Assembly (NCBI GenBank): GCA_050744085.1
Contig: JBOGGU010000073.1
Location: 1 to 64,000 of the forward strand
Source: JAVKSL01 sp050744085
GTDB taxonomy: Bacteria > Actinomycetota > Acidimicrobiia > Acidimicrobiales > JAJPHD01
Direction: 5' to 3'
DNA length: 64,000 bases
Position 1 is the first letter of the stretch. Each line of letters begins with the position of its first letter. Made by a program: the position numbers and the translations under genes. This document shows, one piece after another, positions 41,420 through 49,098 of the stretch. The notes under the pieces were generated by a model. That model saw only the letters and a list, made by a program, of their open reading frames with translations. It made no database searches and was not told the DNA's origin.

Positions 41420-43396
41420 TTGCCTGAGACGCCCGACCCCGGGACGTCGTCGGCCTCCCCGTACCCCGCCAACCCACCTCCGTCGACCGGGGCCGAGCCG
41501 CCGACCGGGGCCGAGCCGCCGACCGGGGCCGGGTCCACGGGGGGCAGCACCGAGAGCGAGCTCGGAGACTTCACCACTGCGCCCGGCCTGCTTCGACTCC
41601 TCCCGCTGGCCGTCGTCATTGGGGCGCTCAGCGCGGGGGTCTCCCTGGCGCTGCTCGAGCTGATCGGGTTCTTCACTCACCTGCTTTATTACCAACACCT
41701 GGCCAGCGGGCTGGTATCGCCCAATGCCAACACGCTCGGTCCCATCGCCCTGGTGATCCCGGTAGGCGGTGGCCTGATCGTGGGGCTCATGGCCCGCTAC
41801 GGCTCAGAGCAGATCAGGGGACACGGCATCCCCGAGGCGATGGAGTCCATCCTCATCAACGGGTCCAAGGTTGCCCCGCGCCTGGCGATCCTCAAGCCGA
41901 TAGCCAGCGCGATCAGCATCGGGACAGGGGGTCCGTTCGGTGCCGAGGGCCCGATCATCATGACCGGGGGCGCGGTTGGTTCCATTGTCGGACAGCTCTT
42001 CAACCTCACCGCGGTGGAGCGTCGCAGCCTGCTGGTGGCGGGCGCATCGGCGGGGATGAGTGCAGTGTTCGGCACGCCGGTAGCAGCGACGCTCTTCGGT
42101 GTGGAGCTGCTGGTGTTCGAGTTCAAGCCCCGTTCGATGGTCCTGATTGGCCTCGCCTCAGCCATGGCGGACGGCCTCCGCGTGATCATGGCGCAGCACG
42201 GGCTGGTGTCCCCGCAGCCTCTGTTCCCCGTGCCTCACCACGTCCCGCTGGTGGGGATCGTGCTGGGCGGGGCCGCGCTGATCGGGATCGTGAGTGGATT
42301 GGCCGCTTGGGTGATGACCCAGGCGGTCTACAAAGCCGAGGACCTGTTCTTGAAGCTGAGCCCGCACCTGCACTGGATGTGGTGGCCGGTCCTGGGAGGG
42401 GTGATCATCGGGGTCGGGGGCCTCGTGGACCCGAGGGCACTCGGAGTGGGCTACAACACGATCCACGCGGAGCTGCTGGGCAAGCTGGGCCTGGGGGCGC
42501 TCGCGCTGCTGCTGGTGGTGAAGCTGGTCATCTGGTCCGGCTCGCTGGGCGGGGGCACGAGCGGGGGCATCATCGCCCCGATACTGATGATGGGGGCTGC
42601 GATCGGTGCCCTCCTGGGCCACGTGCTGCCAGGGGGGAACCCTGCCCTCTGGGCGCTGATCGGCATGACTGGCGGCCTCGCAGGGGTGACCCGCTCCCCG
42701 TTCACCTCGATAGTGTTTGCCTTCGAGCTGACCCACGACCAGGGCAGCCTGCTGGCGCTGCTGGTCGTTGCCACCTTGGCGCACCTGGTGAGCGTCTTGG
42801 TCCTGAAACGCTCCATCCTCACCGAGAAGGTGGCAAGGCGCGGCTTCCACGTGATGCGCGAGTACGTGGTGGACCCGATGGAGGCGCTGTTCGTCAGGGA
42901 GGTTATGACCACCGACTTGTACACCCTGGAGCCTGGCCGCACGGTACGCGCTGTCTACGACGAGATGCACGAGGGCTCACCGGCGCGACGCCAGCGTCTT
43001 TACCCGGTGGTCGACGAGGGTCGGATGACAGGGCTGCTGCCGTGGTCTGGGGTCTTGGAATGCATCGAGGCTGGAGGTGGGGACCGCGCGGTGAGCGAGG
43101 TGATGGTGGTAGCCAGGGTGGTGGCCCACCCGGACGAGATCCTGCGGGCCGCGGCCGATCGCATGGCGCAGCACGGCTTCGGGGCGATGCCGGTAGTCGC
43201 CCGGGGGGAGAGAGACCAGATAGTGGGCTTGATCAGTCAGTTCGACCTGCTGAAAGCGCGCCAGCACCTACTCCTCGAGGAACGCACACGTGAGCGCGTC
43301 CTGACGTTACGCCGTCCTACTGGGGCTCAGCGGGCCAGTCGCCAGCTCGGCCCTGCGGAGCGCGGCCCGGACGAGCCACCCCCGCCCGTGATCTGA
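41420..43396 (+). CDS. ClC-family chloride channel/antiporter with CBS pair
   Basis: The 658-aa protein has the ClC membrane domain with GHGIPEAME, GPFGAEGPIIMTGG (gating glutamate kept) and GGTSGGIIAPILMMG, then a cytoplasmic CBS pair (about 490-630: VREVMTTDLYTLEPG; VSEVMVVARVVAHPDE). The gating glutamate suggests Cl-/H+ exchange rather than a pure channel. TTG 41420 starts 3 nt after the protease stop, so they may be cotranscribed. The N-terminus holds a TGAEPP repeat. Confidence 0.93.
   Translation: MPETPDPGTSSASPYPANPPPSTGAEPPTGAEPPTGAGSTGGSTESELGDFTTAPGLLRLLPLAVVIGALSAGVSLALLELIGFFTHLLYYQHLASGLVSPNANTLGPIALVIPVGGGLIVGLMARYGSEQIRGHGIPEAMESILINGSKVAPRLAILKPIASAISIGTGGPFGAEGPIIMTGGAVGSIVGQLFNLTAVERRSLLVAGASAGMSAVFGTPVAATLFGVELLVFEFKPRSMVLIGLASAMADGLRVIMAQHGLVSPQPLFPVPHHVPLVGIVLGGAALIGIVSGLAAWVMTQAVYKAEDLFLKLSPHLHWMWWPVLGGVIIGVGGLVDPRALGVGYNTIHAELLGKLGLGALALLLVVKLVIWSGSLGGGTSGGIIAPILMMGAAIGALLGHVLPGGNPALWALIGMTGGLAGVTRSPFTSIVFAFELTHDQGSLLALLVVATLAHLVSVLVLKRSILTEKVARRGFHVMREYVVDPMEALFVREVMTTDLYTLEPGRTVRAVYDEMHEGSPARRQRLYPVVDEGRMTGLLPWSGVLECIEAGGGDRAVSEVMVVARVVAHPDEILRAAADRMAQHGFGAMPVVARGERDQIVGLISQFDLLKARQHLLLEERTRERVLTLRRPTGAQRASRQLGPAERGPDEPPPPVI
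41484..41532. repeat. In-frame tandem repeat in the ClC gene N-terminus
   Basis: About two and a half 18-bp units (gccgaccggggccgagcc) encode TGAEPP repeats in the cytoplasmic N-terminal tail, before the first membrane helix. Confidence 0.8.
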
Positions 43397-43461
43397 CGGC
43401 ATAGGCCGGCACCGAGCCGCCCCGCCGATCAGATCAGATCAGAGCCAGCTGAGGGCATCGT

Positions 43462-44058
43462 TCAGGCACCGAGGCGCGGGAGCCAGGCTCGGCGAGCCGC
43501 CTCGTATGCGTCGATCCTAGCCTCGTTGCGCAGGGTGAGGCCGATGTCGTCGAGGCCGGCGAGCAGGCGATGCTGGGTGAAGTCGTCCAGCGGGAAGCTC
43601 GAGGTGATGCCCGCTGCGGGTGCCTCGATCGTCCGGCGTTCGACGTCGACCGTCACCTCCAGGTCCGGGTCAGCCAGGACCGCGGCCAGCAGCGCTTCGC
43701 CCACCGAGTCGGGGACCTGGACAGTGACCAGCCCGCACTTGGTCGAGTTGATACGGAAGATGTCCCCGAAGCGGGGCGCCACCACCGCCCTGAACCCGTA
43801 GTCCATCAGCGCCCAGACGGCGTGCTCTCGCGAGGATCCGACGCCGAAGTTCGGCCCGGCGACCAAGATGGCGGCACCGGCGTGCTCTGGGCGGTTGAGC
43901 ACGAAGCCCCGGTCGTCGCGCCAGTCGGCGAACAGCCCGGCCCCGAACCCGGTCCGCTCCACCCGCTTGAGCCAGGCGCTGGGGATTATCTGGTCGGTGT
44001 CGACGTCGCTGCGGTCCAGCGGCAGCGCAGTCCCAGTGACGACGTGGACCGGTTCCAT
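43462..44058 (-). CDS. leuD: 3-isopropylmalate dehydratase small subunit
   Basis: LeuD pairs with LeuC in isopropylmalate (and, in the citramalate route, citramalate) isomerisation. The 198-aa protein has the swivelling-domain motifs DTDQIIPSAWLKR, FGVGSSREHAVWAL and GDIFRINSTKCGL. It is 33 nt after leuC but has its own leaderless promoter: TAGGAT (44065-44070), 6 nt before ATG 44058. Confidence 0.96.
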   Translation of the reverse strand: MEPVHVVTGTALPLDRSDVDTDQIIPSAWLKRVERTGFGAGLFADWRDDRGFVLNRPEHAGAAILVAGPNFGVGSSREHAVWALMDYGFRAVVAPRFGDIFRINSTKCGLVTVQVPDSVGEALLAAVLADPDLEVTVDVERRTIEAPAAGITSSFPLDDFTQHRLLAGLDDIGLTLRNEARIDAYEAARRAWLPRLGA

Positions 44059-44091
44059 GGCGTGATCCTAGTGGTGCAGCCCTGCAGCGAG

Positions 44092-45492
44092 TTAGTCCAG
44101 GTCCGCCGGAGCGGCGAAGTGCCCGGCCACGGCTGTAGCGGCGGCGACGGCAGGAGATACCAGGTGGGTGCGACCCCCCCTGCCCTGGCGCCCCTCGAAG
44201 TTGCGGTTGGAGGTGGAAGCGCAGCGTTCTCCCGGAGCAAGCTGGTCGGGGTTCATCCCCAGGCACATCGAGCACCCGGCCTCACGCCACTCGAAGCCGG
44301 CGGAGACGAACACCTTGTCGAGGCCCTCCGCCTCCGCCTCGGCCTTGGTGCGGCGGGACCCGGGGACCACCAGGGCCCTCAGGCCGTCGCGCACCCGGCG
44401 GCCCTCCACGACCATCGCCGCCGAGCGCAGGTCCTCCAGCCGGCTGTTGGTGCACGAGCCGATGAACACGGTGTCGACGGGGATAGAGCGCATCGAGGCC
44501 CCGGCTGACAGGCCCATGTACGCCAGGGCTCGCGCGGCCGCTTCTCGCTCCGCTGGGGTGGCCAGGGAGGAAGGGTCCGGGACCGAGCCGTCGATGGGCA
44601 CCACCTGGGACGGGTTGGTCCCCCATGAGACGTGGGGCACGAGCGATGCCGCCGAGATCGACACCGAGCAGTCGAACGCCGCCCCGGCGTCAGTCGCCAG
44701 CGTGCGCCAGTAGCCCAGCGCGGCCTCCCACGCAGGCCCGACAGGGACGTGCCGGCGCCCCTCCATCCACCCAAAGGTAACGTCGTCCGGCGCCACCATC
44801 CCTGCCTTGGCGCCCGCCTCGATGCTCATGTTGCACACCGTCATCCGACCCTCCATGGACAGGGAGCGGATGGTGGAGCCCCGGTACTCGATGACATGGC
44901 CGATCCCGCCGCCAGTGCCGATCTGGCCGATCACGGCGAGGATCAGGTCCTTGGCGCTCACACCTGCCGGCAGGTCACCCTCCACCTCGACCGACATCGT
45001 GCCGGGACGGGACTGGGGGAGGGTCTGGGTGGCCAAAACGTGCTCCACCTCGCTGGTCCCGATACCGAAGGCCAGGGCCCCGAGCGCCCCGTGGGTCGCT
45101 GTGTGGCTGTCCCCGCAGACGATGGTCATCCCGGGCTGGGAGAGCCCCTGCTCGGGGCCGATGACGTGGACTATCCCCTGGTCGGCGTGGCCCATCGGGT
45201 AGCAGACGATGCCGAACTCGGCGCAGTTCGCAGACAGGGCAGCCAGCTGGCGAGCCGAGATCGGGTCGGCTACCGGCGCCTCGATGTCCAGCGTGGGCAC
45301 GTTGTGATCCGTGGTGGCCACGGTGAGGTCGGGCCGCCGCACGCCCCGCCCGGCGAGCCGCAGCCCCTCGAACGCCTGGGGCGAGGTGACCTCGTGCACC
45401 AGGTGCAGGTCGATGTACAACACGTCGGGCTCGCCATCCGCCGAGTGCACGACATGGGCATCCCACACCTTCTCCGACAGGGTGCTGGCCAT
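44092..45492 (-). CDS. leuC: 3-isopropylmalate dehydratase large subunit
   Basis: LeuC is the aconitase-like 4Fe-4S subunit. The 466-aa protein has the conserved start STLSEKVWDAHVV, the DHN motif TTDHNVPT, and the cluster cysteines in FIGSCTNSRLEDL and GCSMCLGMN. The C-terminus STSNRNFEGRQG is the substrate-binding motif. ATG 45492 follows TAGGCT (45500-45505) by 7 nt, so a leaderless message is likely and leader-peptide attenuation is not expected here. Confidence 0.96.
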   Translation of the reverse strand: MASTLSEKVWDAHVVHSADGEPDVLYIDLHLVHEVTSPQAFEGLRLAGRGVRRPDLTVATTDHNVPTLDIEAPVADPISARQLAALSANCAEFGIVCYPMGHADQGIVHVIGPEQGLSQPGMTIVCGDSHTATHGALGALAFGIGTSEVEHVLATQTLPQSRPGTMSVEVEGDLPAGVSAKDLILAVIGQIGTGGGIGHVIEYRGSTIRSLSMEGRMTVCNMSIEAGAKAGMVAPDDVTFGWMEGRRHVPVGPAWEAALGYWRTLATDAGAAFDCSVSISAASLVPHVSWGTNPSQVVPIDGSVPDPSSLATPAEREAAARALAYMGLSAGASMRSIPVDTVFIGSCTNSRLEDLRSAAMVVEGRRVRDGLRALVVPGSRRTKAEAEAEGLDKVFVSAGFEWREAGCSMCLGMNPDQLAPGERCASTSNRNFEGRQGRGGRTHLVSPAVAAATAVAGHFAAPADLD

Positions 45493-45502
45493 GCCCGCGA
45501 GC

Positions 45503-46357
45503 CTAAGCGCCCCCAACTCGCCGGGCGACGGACTGGCACGCCTCCAACAGCACCGGCACGTAGCGCCCCGGGTTGACCAGGCACACTCCGTGGTCGGCGG
45601 CCACCTCGAAGCTCCCCGCGCCCGGGATTGCCTTGGCCAGCGCTCGCTGGCGGGGTGGTTCGACGGTCCTGTCCCTGGTGGTGACTACGACTGCTGTGGG
45701 GACGTCGACCTCACCGATCCAGGCGGCAGAGTCGAAGTTCCCCAGCGCCGAGCCCGCTCGGAGCATCGCCGAGGTGTCGCTGGGGGCGACCTGCTCGTTG
45801 GCCCAGTCCGCCATCGTGAGCCCGGCAAAGCGTCGCCTGGCAAAGTTGGTGGCGAAGGACTTGCTGAGGTGGGTGGGGACCAACCGGGTGACTCGCGAGA
45901 GGGCCAGCAGGCCACCGTAGAAGAGCGGCCCTCCTCCAAAGCTGGTGGCGGTGGAGCACAGCACCAGCCCGCTCACAGCCTCGCGGTGACGGCGCCAGGC
46001 CAGCTGAGCCACTGGGCCGCCCATCGAGTAGCCCACCATTATCACACGGTCCCGCCCCGTCGCCCGGGCCAGCGCCACCGCGTCGTCGGCGCAGTCCTCG
46101 AGGGTGAAAGGCTCGCTCGAGCGGATTCCGCGGCCGTGGCCCCTCAAGTCCATGGTGAGGATCGAGAAGTGCTCGGCCAGCCCTTGGTAGCTGGGCCCCC
46201 AGTTGACGTCTGCTGTCACGGTCCAGCCGTGGACCAGGAACAGGGTTGCCGCCCCCGGGGGGCCCTTGTGCTCCCTCACGAAGGCGCTCCCCCTGCCCTC
46301 CAGCTCGACCATCCTCCCGGGCGGTGGGCGCTCCATGGGTGGGGTGGCCGTCGTCAC
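45503..46357 (-). CDS. Alpha/beta hydrolase
   Basis: The 284-aa alpha/beta hydrolase has an oxyanion region FLVHGWTVTADVNW, MDLRGHGRGIRSS, the nucleophile elbow GYSMGG, a late acid in TTRDRTVEPP and the base in ADHGVCLVNP. The substrate is unknown; esterase or epoxide-hydrolase-like roles are possible. GTG 46357 is supported by TATCCT (46365-46370) 7 nt upstream. It ends 10 nt before leuC but each gene has its own -10. Confidence 0.88.
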   Translation of the reverse strand: MTTATPPMERPPPGRMVELEGRGSAFVREHKGPPGAATLFLVHGWTVTADVNWGPSYQGLAEHFSILTMDLRGHGRGIRSSEPFTLEDCADDAVALARATGRDRVIMVGYSMGGPVAQLAWRRHREAVSGLVLCSTATSFGGGPLFYGGLLALSRVTRLVPTHLSKSFATNFARRRFAGLTMADWANEQVAPSDTSAMLRAGSALGNFDSAAWIGEVDVPTAVVVTTRDRTVEPPRQRALAKAIPGAGSFEVAADHGVCLVNPGRYVPVLLEACQSVARRVGGA

Positions 46358-46421
46358 TGCCGTCAGGATAGGGGGCGCGTTCAGACCGGGGTCGTCCGCA
46401 TGCCAAGAGCTGCGCCAGGCC

Positions 46422-46892
46422 CTAAGCGTCGATCGCCACCAGCTCGACCCGCAGCTTGCCTCCGGGGGCGTCGTACTCCACGGCATCGCCGGCCACCCTG
46501 CCCATAAGGGCCCGGCCCAGTGGTGAGCCTGGCGAGATCACCGACAGGCCCTCCCGCCGCTCCTCTATGGATCCGACCAGGTACCGCTCCACCTCTTCGT
46601 CTCCGTCGTAGCGGATCGAGACCACCGTCCCAGGGCCCACCAATCCGGCGGCCGCTGCCCCCTCCTCCACGACCCCAGCCGAGCCGAGCAAGGCCTGGAG
46701 CTGGCGGATGCGGGACTCCATCTTGCCCTGGGCATCCTTGGCGGCGTGGTAGTCCCCGTTCTCAGAGAGGTCTCCGAGGGCCCGGGCAGCCTCGATCGCC
46801 CGGGCGATGTCGACCCGGCCCCGGCTGGTCAGATCCTCCAGCTCGGTGCTCAGCCGGTCGAACGCCTCTCTGGACAGCTGGGTCTGGCTCAC
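46422..46892 (-). CDS. greA: Transcription elongation factor GreA
   Basis: GreA rescues backtracked RNA polymerase by stimulating transcript cleavage. The 156-aa protein has the N-terminal coiled coil with LGDLSENGDYHAAKDAQ, including the acidic tip, and a C-terminal domain (VSIRYDGDEEVERYLVG, ISPGSPLGRALMG). GTG 46892 is chosen because TAAAGT (46900-46905) is 7 nt upstream and homology begins there. It diverges from the leuB leader region. Confidence 0.94.
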   Translation of the reverse strand: MSQTQLSREAFDRLSTELEDLTSRGRVDIARAIEAARALGDLSENGDYHAAKDAQGKMESRIRQLQALLGSAGVVEEGAAAAGLVGPGTVVSIRYDGDEEVERYLVGSIEERREGLSVISPGSPLGRALMGRVAGDAVEYDAPGGKLRVELVAIDA

Positions 46893-46963
46893 TTCAGCGA
46901 CTTTAGCCCGCCGGAAGCGCGGTGCCTTGCCGAGGCTCAGGGCGCCAAAGCTAGGGAATATGA

Positions 46964-46993
46964 TTGACGGACGTCCTATCAACGTGCTACGCT
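46964..46993 (+). promoter_or_regulatory. Promoter of the leuB leader
   Basis: TTGACG (46964-46969) and TACGCT (46988-46993) are 18 bp apart. The leader-peptide ATG at 47000 is 6 nt after the -10, so transcription probably starts at or next to this ATG. This is the only promoter for the leuB-ilvE-cimA operon that I see. Confidence 0.75.
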
Positions 46994-46999
46994 GTGGCC

Positions 47000-47038
47000 A
47001 TGGCACCAGCCCGCCGACCTGTAGCCATCATCTGCTAG
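47000..47038 (+). CDS. Leader peptide of the leuB operon (attenuator)
   Basis: ATG 47000 opens a 12-codon ORF reading MAPARRPVAIIC and ends with TAG 47036-47038. Codons 8-11 are Val, Ala, Ile, Ile, matching products of the branched-chain pathway encoded downstream. The mRNA would be leaderless. The stop overlaps the 5' arm of a hairpin, as expected if a stalled ribosome controls folding. It is too short for normal gene finders. Confidence 0.7.
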   Translation: MAPARRPVAIIC

Positions 47039-47064
47039 CTGCGCACCCACCCTGGTGCGCAGCT
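47037..47064 (+). promoter_or_regulatory. Hairpin 1 of the leuB attenuator
   Basis: agctgcgcacc (47037-47047) pairs perfectly with ggtgcgcagct (47054-47064). The cccacc at 47046-47051 is also complementary to ggtggg (47081-47086) in the terminator arm, so alternative pairing is possible. A ribosome stalled on the Ile codons (47027-47032) would mask the 5' arm. Confidence 0.7.
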
Positions 47065-47069
47065 ACTCG

Positions 47070-47094
47070 ACCGTCCACTTGGTGGGCGGTTTTT
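47070..47094 (+). terminator. Rho-independent terminator in the leuB leader
   Basis: accgtccac (47070-47078) pairs with gtgggcggt (47082-47090), with one G-U pair, around a 3-nt loop. The U-tract (47090-47094) follows directly. It ends 28 nt before the leuB start and so acts as an attenuator rather than as an end-of-operon terminator. Confidence 0.8.
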
Positions 47095-47122
47095 CATTGT
47101 CCCGACGGACCAGAGAGGACCA

Positions 47123-48169
47123 TTGAACCAGCCAAGCTCCCCCCATCGAGTCGCTGTCATCGGCGGCGACGGCATCGGGCCTGAGGTCGTTGCCGAGGCG
47201 GTCAAGGTGGTGGCCGCCGCCGGCGTCGCCCTGGACACCACCCGATACGACCTCGGAGCGCAGCGTTGGCTGCGCACCGGGGAGGTGCTCCCGGACTCGG
47301 TGCTGGCAGAGCTGGGCACCTTCGACGCCATCCTGCTCGGCGCGGTCGGCCCGCCGGTCGGCAGCCGGTCGGTCCCGCCGGGCCTGCTGGAGCGCGGGCT
47401 GCTCCTGCGGTTGCGCTTCGAGCTGGACCTCTACGTGAACCTGCGTCCGTTCCGGGCGGGGCCGGGCGCTCGCAGCCCGGATATGGACCTGGTCGTGGTC
47501 AGGGAGAACACCGAGGGAGCCTACGCCGGGGAGGGAGGCCATCTGCGCAAGGGCACCCCTCACGAGGTGGCCACCCAGGGGTCTGTGAACACCCGTTTCG
47601 GCACCCAGCGCTGCGCAGCGTTCGCCTTCGAGCTCGCGCAGCGCCGGGCGCGCCACCATCTGACCCTGGTCCACAAGACCAACGTGCTCACATTTGCGGG
47701 TGACCTGTGGCAGCGCACAGTCGACGAGCTGGCGAGCGAGCACCCCGACGTCACCACCGACTACCACCATGTGGACGCCGCCTGCATCCACATGGTCGAG
47801 TCCGCTGCTCGCTACGACGTCATCGTCACCGACAACCTGTTCGGGGACATCCTGACTGACCTGGCGGGGGCCCTGGCGGGCGGGATCGGCCTGGCCGCCT
47901 CGGCCAACCTCAACCCCGCCCGCACGGGGCCTTCGCTGTTCGAGCCAGTCCACGGGGCGGCCCACGACATTGTCGGGACTGGGCACGCCAACCCGGTGGC
48001 AGCCATCCGCTGCGCCGCCCTCATGCTGGAGCACCTGGGCGAGGCCGGCGCGGCCAGCCGCGTAGCCGAGGCAACCGACGCGTGGATGGACGCGTGGATG
48101 GCAGGCCAGCCAGCCTCCGAGTTTCCAAGCACCCAAGCAATCGGCGACGCCATCGCCGGAAAGGTCTGA
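47123..48169 (+). CDS. leuB: 3-isopropylmalate dehydrogenase
   Basis: LeuB oxidatively decarboxylates 3-isopropylmalate; in the citramalate route the same enzyme can act on 3-methylmalate. The 348-aa protein has GDGIGPEVV, VVRENTEGAYAGEGG, the catalytic NLFGDILTDL and HGAAHDIVGTGHANP. TTG 47123 is the start, with GAGAGGA upstream, so this gene has a normal leader, unlike most in the window. A DAWM duplication lies near the C-terminus. Confidence 0.95.
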   Translation: MNQPSSPHRVAVIGGDGIGPEVVAEAVKVVAAAGVALDTTRYDLGAQRWLRTGEVLPDSVLAELGTFDAILLGAVGPPVGSRSVPPGLLERGLLLRLRFELDLYVNLRPFRAGPGARSPDMDLVVVRENTEGAYAGEGGHLRKGTPHEVATQGSVNTRFGTQRCAAFAFELAQRRARHHLTLVHKTNVLTFAGDLWQRTVDELASEHPDVTTDYHHVDAACIHMVESAARYDVIVTDNLFGDILTDLAGALAGGIGLAASANLNPARTGPSLFEPVHGAAHDIVGTGHANPVAAIRCAALMLEHLGEAGAASRVAEATDAWMDAWMAGQPASEFPSTQAIGDAIAGKV

Positions 48170-48174
48170 GAGCG

Positions 48175-49098
48175 ATGCCGATCAACCCCACCGACACGAT
48201 ATGGATGGACGGCCAGCTGGTCGACTGGGCTGATGCCCGAATCCACGTGCTCAGCCACTCACTGCACTACGGCTCGGGCGTGTTCGAGGGGATCCGGGCC
48301 TACGAGAGCTCCGCGGGACCGGCCATATTCCGCCTGACCGACCACATCGAGCGACTCTTGCGCTCCGCACACATCTTGATGATGGACATCCCCTACAGCC
48401 GGGACGAGCTCGTCGACGCAACCAAGGCCCTAGTGCGGGCCAACCGACTGGCGGAGTGCTACATCCGACCGATCGCTTACCTGGGCTACGGCGAGATGGG
48501 CCTGAACCCGCTCACGAGCAAGGTGAGCGTGGCCATCGCCGCCTGGCAGTGGGAGACCTACCTGGGTGACGAGGGGGTCGCGAACGGCATTCGCGCCAAG
48601 GTCAGCTCGTGGCTGCGGGCGGACCCGAACGCCTTCCCGCCGGCCGCCAAGAGCACCGGCATCTACGTCAACTCGTCGCTGGCCAAGGTCGAGGCGCTCA
48701 AGTCTGGCTACGACGAGGCGATCCTGCTGTCCCCCCAGGGACACGTGAGCGAGTGCACCGGCGAGAACGTGTTCATCGTAAAGGGAGGCCGGATAATCAC
48801 CCCGCCGGTGTCCGCCGGCGCCTTGGAGGGCATCACCCAGGACTCGATAATGACCATCGCCACCGACCTCGGCTACGAGGCCGGGGTGGGCAACATCCTG
48901 CGCAGCGACCTGTACACCGCGGAGGAGGCGTTCCTGTCGGGCACCGCGGCTGAGATAGTGCCCATCCGCTCGGTCGACGACCGCCTGGTGGGCACGGGCC
49001 GCCCCGGGCCGATGACCCAGCGCATCCAGGAGGTCTATTTCGCCGCAGTGCGGGGGAAGGTCGACCGCTACAAGGACTGGGCCGAGCATGCCTCTTAG
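48175..49098 (+). CDS. ilvE: Branched-chain amino acid aminotransferase
   Basis: IlvE performs the last transamination to Leu, Ile and Val. The 307-aa fold-type IV protein has HSLHYGSGVFEGIRAY, the PLP lysine in AAKSTGIYVNS, SECTGENVF and a C-terminal FLSGTAAEIVPI. ATG 48175, with GAGAG upstream, lies 5 nt after leuB. The long in-frame extension from 48082 overlaps leuB and is rejected. It overlaps cimA by 11 nt. Confidence 0.96.
   Translation: MPINPTDTIWMDGQLVDWADARIHVLSHSLHYGSGVFEGIRAYESSAGPAIFRLTDHIERLLRSAHILMMDIPYSRDELVDATKALVRANRLAECYIRPIAYLGYGEMGLNPLTSKVSVAIAAWQWETYLGDEGVANGIRAKVSSWLRADPNAFPPAAKSTGIYVNSSLAKVEALKSGYDEAILLSPQGHVSECTGENVFIVKGGRIITPPVSAGALEGITQDSIMTIATDLGYEAGVGNILRSDLYTAEEAFLSGTAAEIVPIRSVDDRLVGTGRPGPMTQRIQEVYFAAVRGKVDRYKDWAEHAS

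Noticed and set aside
46893..47122. T-box or other riboswitch before leuB
   Set aside because: No T-box sequence or metabolite-binding core is visible; the leader ORF plus terminator explains the region.
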